Source of the DNA: Actinomycetes bacterium
GTDB taxonomy: Bacteria; Actinomycetota; Actinomycetes; Actinomycetales; Cellulomonadaceae
Length of the DNA stretch: 5,220 bases
Reading direction: 5' to 3'
Assembly (NCBI GenBank): GCA_021793115.1
Contig: JAJYTJ010000219.1
Span: 1-5,220, forward strand
Below the pieces are notes generated by a model. It did not search any database and was not told where the DNA came from. It saw only the letters and a program-made list of their open reading frames with translations. This document shows, one piece after another, positions 1 to 4,694 of the stretch; the stretch's first letter is position 1; every line of letters starts with the position of its first letter. The translations under genes were made by a program, and so were the position numbers.

Positions 1-1
1 C

Positions 2-124
2 AACGGCCGCCTCGAACACCTACGCGGCTCCGCCCTCGGCTTCCGCAACCTGACCAACTACATCGCCAGGAGCCTGCTAGAGACCGGCGGCTTCAGGAAG
101 CAACTACACCCTCAGATCGGATGA
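2..124 (+). CDS. ISL3-family transposase, C-terminal end (5' truncated by window)
   Basis: The only frame open from the window edge encodes 40 residues ending at TGA 122-124. It contains NGRLEHLRGSALGFRNLTNY followed by an IARSLLETGGF stretch. This matches the conserved C-terminus of ISL3-type (IS204/IS1001/IS1096/IS1165) DDE transposases, where an N-G-x-x-E-x-L-R-x-x-A-x-G-F-R-N segment follows the last catalytic acidic residue. The catalytic domain lies outside the window, so whether the gene is intact upstream cannot be judged. No ISL3-type terminal inverted repeat is obvious in the next 30 nt, so the true end of the element is not defined. Sequence shared with the other SHOCT locus begins about 15 nt after the stop codon, so a rearrangement boundary lies close by. 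Confidence 0.8.
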   Translation, partial: NGRLEHLRGSALGFRNLTNYIARSLLETGGFRKQLHPQIG

Positions 125-136
125 GCCGGTTCAGTG

Positions 137-256
137 CGCCCCGGTACCGATCTTCAGCAACCGTTCATCGTGCCCAAATCGGACCTTGATCCGCGGTGGC
201 GACGCTGGTTGGTGAACGGCCGACCAGCGCCGCTCATCCCGCGGCAAGGAGGCCCG
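137..256 (+). other. Leader of SHOCT gene copy 1, homologous to the leader of copy 2
   Basis: The segment from 149 to the SHOCT start aligns along almost its whole length with the reverse complement of 4695-4799, upstream of the second SHOCT gene. Shared blocks are GATCTTCAGCAA, TTCATCGTG, CTTGATCCGCG and a GC-rich stretch ending in the ribosome binding site. In one frame both copies keep a peptide-like pattern, D-L-Q-Q-x-F-I-V then L-D-P-R. Here that frame stays open into the SHOCT gene from a GTG at 134, whereas the other copy has a TGA. The segment could be the tail of a lost upstream gene or a conserved untranslated leader. Resemblance fades about 13 nt after the transposase stop. No convincing -35/-10 pair was found. 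Confidence 0.5.
246..252 (+). promoter_or_regulatory. Ribosome binding site fixing the SHOCT start
   Basis: AAGGAGG lies 4 nt before the ATG at 257. It supports that start over the in-frame GTG at 134, which would add 41 residues. The paralogue on the other strand has the same internal start behind a GAGGAGGG site, which further supports 257. Confidence 0.75.
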
Positions 257-529
257 ATGGGCCTGTGGTGCAGTCGGATCACTCCCAGCGGCTGGGTCGT
301 CACGTTCGCCTTGCTGGCAGTCGTGACCGGTGTGGCCGTCTGGGTGGTGTGCCGGCTGTTCCCGACGCCAGACCATCGTCTTCCCGACGCGCGTGCGGCA
401 CTCGACGCCCGCCTCGCCGCGGGCGATGTCGACCTGACGACCTACGCCCATCTGCGCCAGGAACTGGCCGCCAGTACGTCCGTGACGACACGGCACAACC
501 CGCGAAGTTCGATTGGAGGAGGTGTGTGA
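257..529 (+). CDS. SHOCT-domain small membrane protein, copy 1 (90 aa)
   Basis: A short cytoplasmic N-terminus precedes one membrane span (about residues 12-34), ending in the W-x-V-C-R-L-F-P-T-P segment. A linker leads to a C-terminal SHOCT motif at about residues 46-70 with the core LDARLAAGDVDLTTYAHLRQ. SHOCT (short C-terminal domain) is a roughly 30-residue helical hairpin found at protein ends. It is thought to mediate oligomerisation or target binding, and no enzymatic activity is known. The protein is probably anchored in the inner membrane with the SHOCT hairpin in the cytoplasm. Its TGA overlaps the ATG of the DoxD-like gene (TGATG), so the two are probably co-translated. By eye, 46 of the first 70 residues are identical to the minus-strand paralogue at 4401-4694, while the C-terminal tails after the hairpin differ. 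Exact role unknown. Confidence 0.8.
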   Translation: MGLWCSRITPSGWVVTFALLAVVTGVAVWVVCRLFPTPDHRLPDARAALDARLAAGDVDLTTYAHLRQELAASTSVTTRHNPRSSIGGGV

Positions 530-1143
530 TGGCATCGAAGACGAGTGTTCCCGTCACGGAGGTGAGGGTGACCCACTGGCCGAAGACCAGCCTTCGGGTG
601 GCGTTCGGCCTCATCTGGCTCATCGACGCGATCTTGAAGTGGCTGCCCGGATTCCGGGCCTCCTACATGGCCACCATCATGGGACAGGCCCAGGGGCAGC
701 CCGGCTGGCTCCAACCATGGTTCCGGTTCTGGATCGACCTGCAGCACCCGGACAGCGCGTTCTTCGCCTACTTCGTCGCCACGATCGAGAGCCTGATCGC
801 CGTGGCGCTGATCGTCGGGTTCGCCCGGAAGGCGACCTACGTCGTCTCGATCGTGTTCAGCCTGCTGATCTGGGCGACCGCCGAAGGCTTCGGTGGGCCG
901 TACACCTCCGGCTCTTCGGACATCGGCACTGCGATCCTGTACGCGCTCGTGTTCGCCGCGCTGCTGACGTTCAGCTACTACGACGGCACCGCGCCCTACA
1001 GCGCGGATGCCTGGCTCGAGCGGCGCATCAGCTGGTGGCACTGGATCGCGGAAGTGGGGCACCACCGGCGTGCGACGACTGCAGCGGCCGGTCAGGCGGG
1101 CACGGTTCGGGCGCCTGCTGTCGCCGACCTCACCGCGTCGTAA
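529..1143 (+). CDS. DoxD/DoxX-like integral membrane protein (204 aa)
   Basis: The product has four predicted membrane spans, at about residues 22-38, 78-98, 101-118 and 131-151. The first carries the family-like sequence GLIWLIDAILKWLPGF, followed by a loop with GQAQGQPGWLQPWFRFW. This pattern resembles the TQO small subunit DoxD / DoxX superfamily. Archaeal DoxD is a subunit of thiosulfate:quinone oxidoreductase, but most bacterial relatives are uncharacterised and linked to membrane redox or quinone-dependent stress responses. A DoxA partner is not visible, so a thiosulfate role should not be assumed. The start is set by GGAGGAGG at 515-522 and the TGATG overlap with the SHOCT gene. The C-terminal 40 residues are hydrophilic and Ala-rich. 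A damaged response-regulator gene follows after about 90 nt. Confidence 0.75.
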   Translation: MASKTSVPVTEVRVTHWPKTSLRVAFGLIWLIDAILKWLPGFRASYMATIMGQAQGQPGWLQPWFRFWIDLQHPDSAFFAYFVATIESLIAVALIVGFARKATYVVSIVFSLLIWATAEGFGGPYTSGSSDIGTAILYALVFAALLTFSYYDGTAPYSADAWLERRISWWHWIAEVGHHRRATTAAAGQAGTVRAPAVADLTAS

Positions 1144-1232
1144 GCCCGGTTGACAACCGCGCACCTGGCCTGCCGTCCGTCACTGCGACGGGTGGACGAT
1201 GGCGGCCGGCGGCCGAGGGGCGGGAGCGGCAC

Positions 1233-1486
1233 ATGGGCAAGCGCGTGCTGGTCGTCGAGTGGATGGCATCGAGGCGCTGCGCCGCATCCGGACGACCTCC
1301 CGCGAGCGGTGATCCTGCGCGCTGCTCGCTCGGAGGGCACCGGCACGCCCGTCGGACTCGCGGTGGGCGCGGACGACGATGTGACGAAGTCGTGCGGCCC
1401 GCGTGAGGCCCTCGCCCGGGTCGCGACGGTGGTGCGTCGGGCTCAGGACGACGAACCTGAGCGGCGAACGTCTCGACTTCGGCTCC
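1233..1486 (+). pseudogene. Decayed OmpR/PhoB-type response regulator
   Basis: Pieces of a receiver domain lie in order but in different frames. An ATG at 1233 begins MGKRVLVVE, the beta-1 strand. The acidic pair that should follow, helix 1 and the strand with the phospho-acceptor Asp are missing. DGIEALRRIRTTS follows in a second frame (1262-1300). VILRAARSEGTGTPVGLAVG and then ADDDVTKSCGPRE sit in a third (about 1309-1446), equivalent to the usual LTAR...GLAVGADDYVTKPF...RELVARV region with the conserved Lys kept but Pro-Phe replaced by Ser-Cys. SGERLDFGS in a fourth frame (about 1460-1486) matches the usual start of the winged-helix DNA-binding domain. The rest of that domain is absent. 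An internal deletion plus at least three frame changes make a functional protein very unlikely. A GGGAG site remains before the ATG. It may once have been the regulator for the genes just upstream. Confidence 0.7.
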
Positions 1487-1489
1487 GGC

Positions 1490-1770
1490 AGGGGGCCGGC
1501 ATGGTGCAGCGGGCGACGATGTCGTCGCTGCTCGGCGAGTCCAGCAGAGCCGACAGCGCCGAGGCGTTGCCGCCTTCGCGATGGGCCACCCGGACCATCG
1601 ATGCCGGTCGCCTGGTGCAGATGCTGCGGGTCGGCGGCGCTCGCGGCGGCCCGCGCGGTGATCTGCGCCTGCTGCTGGCGGGCATCGGCCAGAGGGTCGG
1701 CGATCTGCTGCTGGGCACGCAGTGCCGCGTCCGGCTCCGCGGAGGCGGCCAGCCGGTGCAGGCGCCTCTC
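1490..1770 (-). pseudogene. Possible NlpC/P60-type coiled-coil relic, frameshifted
   Basis: Directly after the EamA stop, the minus strand contains an Ala/Gln-rich helical stretch that includes LHRLAASAEPDAALRAQQQI and continues to about 1605. A second frame then encodes ASMVRVAHREGGNASALSAL followed by LDSPSSDDIVARCTM. The second piece resembles the segment of secreted NlpC/P60 (RipA-like) peptidoglycan hydrolases where a long coiled coil ends in R-x-A-Y-x-G-G...L-x-A-L-L-x-S-x-S-P-x-D-x-x-x-R. There is no start codon, signal peptide or catalytic NlpC/P60 domain (Cys-His-His), and the two pieces are out of frame. The match is by pattern only and could be coincidental in GC-rich sequence. No other feature was recognised in this stretch. 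Confidence 0.3.
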
Positions 1771-1773
1771 ATG

Positions 1774-2745
1774 TCACGTCCTCGGCGAGCCGGTCCGGGC
1801 GGGCCGCTGCGCGGTCATCGACAGGGTGTGATGGGCGGCGGGTGGGGTGTGCCCGGGCCGTTGAGCGACCCACAGCGCAGCCAGCACGGCGCCCAGTCCG
1901 AGCAGGGTCCAGCTGGTCGGGCGTTCGCCCAGGAGGAGCGCCGCCAGCAGCGGGCCGACGACGGGCACGAGCAGGGTCCAGGCGGTCAGCTGGTCCAGGC
2001 GGGCGTGCTGGGCCTCGGTGAACCAGATGACGGTCGTGGCCGCCGTGCCGACCAGCGCGAGGAACGCCAGGGCCGCCACGAACCGGCCGGTCCAGGCGAT
2101 GTCGGGCATCCCTTCGCTGACCGCTGCCCAGACGGCCAGGCCGACGCCGCCGAGCAGCAGGTGCCAGCCGGCCACGACGATCACGTCGATCTCCCGCAGC
2201 CGGCGGGCCAGCAGGGTGCCGGCGGTGGTGGCGGCCGCGGCCCCCAGGGACAGTCCCGCGCCGGCACCGGCGCCGGACGCGGAGGCGACCACGGTCAGGC
2301 CGGCCAGTCCGAGCAGCAGGGCGATGGTGGTGGACCGGGTGGGCCGCTGCCCGTACAGCCACCAGGCCGGCAGCAGGATCAGCAGCGGTTGGGCGTTGGC
2401 CAGGACCGTGGCGACGCCCTTGGCGGCGCCGGCCCCGGCCGCGAACATCGCCGCCAGGGCCAGGGTGGCGTTGACCAGCCCGAGCAGGCCGATCAGCGCC
2501 CACGTGCGCACCTGGTGCGGCAGCGGGCGGTGCTGGACGCCGCCCAGGGTGACCAGCGCGGCACCGGCGACCAGGGCCCGTAGGGCGGCGAACCACAGCA
2601 CGGGGGCGTCACGCAGGCCCCAGCTGATCGCGACGAAGCACGCCCCCCAGGCCAGGGTGACCCCGATCATCCGGCCGGTGTGCGGTCGGCGTGCCATGGC
2701 CGCGGCGGCGACGGCCGGGGCCGGCGTGAGCCGGCTAATGGCCAC
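1774..2745 (-). CDS. EamA-family (DMT superfamily) transporter
   Basis: The 323-residue product has about ten hydrophobic segments arranged as two EamA repeats (about residues 27-153 and 165-294). The end of the second repeat carries the family signature LVPVVGPLLAALLLGERPT. The first repeat includes ISWGLRDAPVLWFAALRALV and ATVLANAQPLLILLPAWWLY. Family members are inner-membrane exporters or exchangers of small metabolites such as amino acids, and the substrate cannot be read from sequence. The GTG start at 2745 overlaps the upstream 90-aa gene by 11 nt and lacks a clear Shine-Dalgarno site. An ATG at 2697 (MARRPHTGRM) gives a product of 307 residues closer to the usual length of about 300, and it also lacks one. 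The C-terminal 25 residues after the last span are polar and unusual. It is the last gene of the minus-strand unit, and no clear hairpin terminator was seen after it. Confidence 0.85.
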   Translation of the reverse strand: MAISRLTPAPAVAAAAMARRPHTGRMIGVTLAWGACFVAISWGLRDAPVLWFAALRALVAGAALVTLGGVQHRPLPHQVRTWALIGLLGLVNATLALAAMFAAGAGAAKGVATVLANAQPLLILLPAWWLYGQRPTRSTTIALLLGLAGLTVVASASGAGAGAGLSLGAAAATTAGTLLARRLREIDVIVVAGWHLLLGGVGLAVWAAVSEGMPDIAWTGRFVAALAFLALVGTAATTVIWFTEAQHARLDQLTAWTLLVPVVGPLLAALLLGERPTSWTLLGLGAVLAALWVAQRPGHTPPAAHHTLSMTAQRPARTGSPRT

Positions 2746-3007
2746 GGGGCATGGCCAGCATCATGGCGGTCATGATGCCCACGCAGGCCACCGCAAAGAT
2801 GATGGCCCCGCTGCCGGCCGTGCCGGTGGCCAGCAGCACGGCGACGATCACCAGCATCGGCACGCAGCAGGCCAGCATCATCCACCGGTGGCCGTGGTGC
2901 GGGCGGCCGGTGTCGCCGGGGGTGGTCGGGTGGTCCTGCCCTGGATGTTGTGGCGATGGCTCGCCGGCCGCCGGGGTGGTCCGAGGCCGGTTGTCCTGCC
3001 CTGCCAT
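2735..3007 (-). CDS. Small His/Cys/Met-rich two-span membrane protein (90 aa)
   Basis: A polar, Pro-rich N-terminus of about 40 residues ends in the His cluster RPHHGHRW. Two membrane spans follow (about 43-61 and 67-86). The first begins MMLACCVPML with a Cys pair at 47-48. The second ends GIMTAMMLAMPRGH with four Met residues and a terminal His. His cluster, Cys pair and Met-rich span together suggest soft-metal binding, as in small membrane proteins often encoded near actinobacterial metal-resistance genes. No named family is assigned. The ATG at 3007 overlaps the DUF2892-like stop as TGATG, with GGAG six nucleotides upstream, so translation is probably coupled. Its end overlaps the EamA gene by 11 nt if that gene starts at 2745. 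Confidence 0.7.
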   Translation of the reverse strand: MAGQDNRPRTTPAAGEPSPQHPGQDHPTTPGDTGRPHHGHRWMMLACCVPMLVIVAVLLATGTAGSGAIIFAVACVGIMTAMMLAMPRGH

Positions 3008-3276
3008 CAGGAGCTCCGTCCCTGCCCGCGGTGAGTCAGGGAGGCCGGCACGTAGCCGAGCTTGGCGTACAGCGGGCAGTGCCCTCGTGCGCCGGTGACC
3101 AGCAGGTCCAGGCCGGCCAGGACCAGCAGCACCTCGAGCACGACGGCGAGCGTCGAGTGGGCGCCGCCAAGCAGCGCCACGCCTCCGACGATGCCGGCCG
3201 CGCCGACCACGACTCGCGAGACGCGTTCGGTCGCGGTGATGTTGATCTTGGGTGCTGGAGCGTGCGGGGTTGCCAT
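3007..3276 (-). CDS. DUF2892-like (YgaP transmembrane-type) membrane protein (89 aa)
   Basis: After a charged N-terminus (INITATERVSRVV), two membrane spans lie at about residues 21-39 and 41-62. They are followed by the diagnostic T-G-x-x-G-H-C-P-L-Y-x-x-L-G-Y segment (about 61-75). A G-x-C-P-L-Y-x-x-L-G ending after two spans is typical of DUF2892, the membrane part of E. coli YgaP, which there is joined to a rhodanese sulfurtransferase domain. No rhodanese domain is present here. The Cys may take part in sulfur or metal chemistry, but this is unproven. The ATG at 3276 follows a GAGAGG site at suitable spacing. The stop overlaps the next start (TGATG). The first 28 codons and the upstream junction are duplicated at 5002-5220. 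Confidence 0.75.
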   Translation of the reverse strand: MATPHAPAPKINITATERVSRVVVGAAGIVGGVALLGGAHSTLAVVLEVLLVLAGLDLLVTGARGHCPLYAKLGYVPASLTHRGQGRSS

Positions 3277-3410
3277 GGGGGGGCCTCTCGATTGCGCGGT
3301 CAGTGGTGCTGGGCGTGCCCGGCGGGCATCTGGACCTGGCCCGGTGCGGGTGTGGGGGCGTTGTCCTCGCCGCGGATCAGCGGCCCGAGGACGGTGGTCG
3401 ACACGACGAA
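3193..3410. repeat. Direct repeat, copy A
   Basis: This segment matches 5002-5220 in the same orientation, with one C/G difference at 3233 and a small change in the G-run before the DUF2892 start (seven G versus six G plus TT). The offset is 1809 nt before that indel and 1810 after it. It spans the end of the 135-aa membrane gene, the intergenic ribosome binding site and the first 28 codons of the DUF2892-like gene. Confidence 0.95.
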
Positions 3411-3707
3411 CGCCGCCACGAACACGGCCAGGGCCGTGGCGGGCGCCCACCAGGAGTCGAACCGGCGGTGCAGTCGGAGGAGCATCGGCACCGAGGCTGC
3501 CAGTCCGAGGACACCGAACAGGGCGGTGCCGCCGGCGCCTGCCACCAGGGCGGTGCCGACCAGCGGGCCGATGTGGTGCAGGACGTGGGGTGCCAGGCCG
3601 ACGACGACCCCGGTCGCGCCGCTGATGGCGGTCCACACCGTCCGCAGCGGTCCGCGCCGCACACCCCGGCCGGTCGGCGCGGTGGCGGTCTGCAGCTGGT
3701 CGGTCAT
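3300..3707 (-). CDS. Uncharacterised three-span membrane protein with His tail (135 aa)
   Basis: The N-terminus is basic (GRGVRRGPLRTVW). Hydrophobic segments lie at about residues 28-45 (containing LAPHVLHHIG), 48-77 and 88-110. A Pro-rich tail ends MPAGHAQHH, and the segment between spans two and three has LLRLHRRFDSWWAP. The layout is like unnamed small membrane proteins seen next to heavy-metal genes in actinobacteria, but no characterised family was recognised. His residues at the first span (41, 44, 45) and at the tail (131, 134, 135) could bind metal. The ATG at 3707 has GGAGG only one nucleotide upstream, a poor spacing, so initiation may depend on the small ORF that overlaps it by ATGA. 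The DUF2892-like gene starts 23 nt after its stop. Its last 36 codons recur at 5110-5220. Confidence 0.7.
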   Translation of the reverse strand: MTDQLQTATAPTGRGVRRGPLRTVWTAISGATGVVVGLAPHVLHHIGPLVGTALVAGAGGTALFGVLGLAASVPMLLRLHRRFDSWWAPATALAVFVAAFVVSTTVLGPLIRGEDNAPTPAPGQVQMPAGHAQHH

Positions 3708-3835
3708 GCCTCCATCGTCCGGACCGCTGGCTGCGACCTGGTCGAGGATGGATGAAGGTCCCGCGAAGCCTCAGCTGGTGCGGTGTCATCTCCCAGGACA
3801 TCGGTGACAGCTCTGCTGGTGCGGCCCGGCCACAT
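3704..3835 (-). CDS. Doubtful small ORF (43 aa) overlapping the next start by ATGA
   Basis: An ATG at 3835 opens 43 codons beginning MWPGRTSRAVTDVLGDD. The TGA overlaps the ATG of the 135-aa membrane protein by four bases. The peptide is polar, has no membrane span and resembles nothing recognised. There is no Shine-Dalgarno site before it, although an AT-containing GATATA lies 5 nt upstream, which would be compatible with a leaderless start. It may be a coupling leader peptide, or simply spacer that is open by chance in GC-rich DNA. Confidence 0.25.
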   Translation of the reverse strand: MWPGRTSRAVTDVLGDDTAPAEASRDLHPSSTRSQPAVRTMEA

Positions 3836-3855
3836 GGGGGTATATCGGGGTGGGT

Positions 3856-4086
3856 TCAGGTGAGGGCGGGCACGAGGATGGCGGCCAGCAGCGCCACGGG
3901 CGCGACGTCGAGCATCACCTCCCGCCCGTGGCGCGCTCGGGCCAGTCCCCGCAGCGGGAACAGGACCTGGCGGACGATGACGTAGGCGGCGACCCCGCCC
4001 AGGAACAGGAAGCCTGCCGGCTGGGGTGGTGTGCGCCAGGCGCTCAGCCCGGTGAGGATGGCCAGCCGCCGTGAGCAGCTGGCCAT
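3856..4086 (-). CDS. Uncharacterised two-span membrane protein (76 aa)
   Basis: A hydrophobic segment at about residues 24-40 (AGFLFLGGVAAYVIVRQ) is followed by a basic loop LRGLARARHGREVM and a second hydrophobic segment at about 58-74 ending LAAILVPALT. The positively charged loop suggests both termini face outward by the positive-inside rule. No family was recognised. The ATG at 4086 lies 12 nt after the stop of the Gly/His-rich gene, consistent with co-transcription. The Shine-Dalgarno match is weak (GGTGA spanning the upstream stop). The N-terminal 20 residues are less certain than the membrane part. Confidence 0.6.
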   Translation of the reverse strand: MASCSRRLAILTGLSAWRTPPQPAGFLFLGGVAAYVIVRQVLFPLRGLARARHGREVMLDVAPVALLAAILVPALT

Positions 4087-4098
4087 CCCCGAGGATCG

Positions 4099-4353
4099 TC
4101 ACCGTGGTGGCACCGACCCGGTCGGCGGGCTGCCTCCGGCCGGCGTGCCGTACGTCGTGTCGTGGGTGATGTTCTGCGGGTGCCCGTCCTGGTGGGTCAT
4201 GCCTCCGCAGTGCCCGCCGGCGGCACCGCCGTGTCCGCCGCCTCCGCCGCCTCCGCCACCGTGGCCTCCGTGGCCGCCGTGTCCGGCGTGCATGAAGACC
4301 ATCGCGCCGATGAATAGGAGCCAGTACCAGTTGTTGGCCAGAAAGGTGATCAT
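4099..4353 (-). CDS. Gly/His-rich single-span membrane protein, likely metal-binding (84 aa)
   Basis: One membrane span covers about residues 4-21 (LANNWYWLLFIGAMVFM). It is followed at once by repeated G-G-H units with His at 22, 25, 28, 31, 41 and 48, a run of nine Gly, then HCGGMTHQDGH with a Cys at 49. The last 25 residues are Pro/Thr/Gly-rich and polar. Gly-Gly-His repeats beside a membrane span are typical of small proteins that bind copper, nickel or zinc at the envelope, and the metal cannot be specified. The ATG at 4353 has GAGG five nucleotides upstream. An alternative ATG at 4392 would add 13 residues but has no ribosome binding site. A longer upstream extension of this frame is only the shadow of the SHOCT gene. 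Confidence 0.75.
   Translation of the reverse strand: MITFLANNWYWLLFIGAMVFMHAGHGGHGGHGGGGGGGGGHGGAAGGHCGGMTHQDGHPQNITHDTTYGTPAGGSPPTGSVPPR
4234..4287. repeat. 9-bp tandem repeats encoding the Gly-Gly-His tract
   Basis: Three consecutive 9-mers, TCCGCCGCC, TCCGCCGCC and TCCGCCACC (4234-4260), are followed by three related units starting GTG (4261-4287). Read on the minus strand they give the Gly-rich and GGH part of the protein. Units are multiples of three, so slippage would change repeat number without breaking the frame. Confidence 0.7.
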
Positions 4354-4400
4354 CAGGGCCTCGGGATTCGCTGCAGAGGAACGGACAGACATGACGTGCG

Positions 4401-4694
4401 TCAGGCCGGCTTGCGTCGCGGTGGGTTCGGCACGGCGCCCACACGAGCCGTGACGCCCGCAGCGGGTGAGGTGGCGGCACTGTCCAGCTGCTGACGCAGT
4501 TGGACGTAGGTGTTCAGGTCGATGTCGCCCGCGGCGAGGCGGGCGTCGAGGGTTGCATGCGGGTCGGGGATCCGCGGAGCTGGTGTCGGGAACAGTCGGC
4601 ACACCGTCCAGACGGTCAGACCGATCACGAGCGCCAGAGTGACGACCATGACGACCCAGCCGGCGGCGGTCATCCGGCTGCACCACGGGCCCAT
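4401..4694 (-). CDS. SHOCT-domain small membrane protein, copy 2 (97 aa)
   Basis: This has the same architecture as the plus-strand copy: MGPWCSRMTAAGWVV, one membrane span (about 12-34), VCRLFPTP, then a SHOCT hairpin LDARLAAGDIDLNTYVQLRQ (about 49-68). The C-terminal tail is longer and basic (PNPPRRKPA) and unlike copy 1. It is probably an inner-membrane anchor with a cytoplasmic oligomerisation or docking hairpin. It is the first gene of the minus-strand unit, and the Gly/His-rich gene starts 47 nt downstream. GAGGAGGG five nucleotides before the ATG at 4694 fixes the start, and an in-frame ATG at 4736 is rejected. Instead of a DoxD-like partner, this copy is followed by the putative metal-binding proteins. 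Confidence 0.8.
   Translation of the reverse strand: MGPWCSRMTAAGWVVMVVTLALVIGLTVWTVCRLFPTPAPRIPDPHATLDARLAAGDIDLNTYVQLRQQLDSAATSPAAGVTARVGAVPNPPRRKPA

Noticed and set aside
134..256. N-terminal extension of SHOCT copy 1 from a GTG at 134
   Set aside because: No ribosome binding site was recognised at 134, whereas AAGGAGG sits at the correct spacing before 257, and the paralogue starts at the equivalent ATG.
1150..1155. Perfect TTGACA -35 hexamer after the DoxD-like gene
   Set aside because: No -10-like hexamer occurs at 16-19 nt spacing. The following sequence is GC-rich, and the only gene downstream is a relic.
1150..2583. Long plus-strand open frame of 477 codons
   Set aside because: It runs antisense to the EamA gene and is made of Gln/Gly/Arg-rich low-complexity sequence. 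It is a shadow of the transporter, whose membrane segments are clearly real. Only its 1309-1446 part reflects an actual relic (response regulator).
2950..3807. Plus-strand frames opposite the small membrane genes
   Set aside because: They are Ser/Arg/Pro-rich with no recognisable domains and mirror the minus-strand genes, which have membrane spans, ribosome binding sites and coupled starts.
3838..3855. CsoR/CopY-type palindromic operator
   Set aside because: The two C-runs are in direct rather than inverted orientation (CCCCGATATACCCCC), so no proper dyad exists. It is kept only as a low-confidence note.
3836..4480. Long minus-strand Arg-rich frame (258 codons in all) covering the Gly/His and 76-aa genes
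   Set aside because: The sequence is low-complexity Arg/Pro and overlaps two genes with clear membrane spans in another frame. Only its last 43 codons were kept, as a doubtful ORF.
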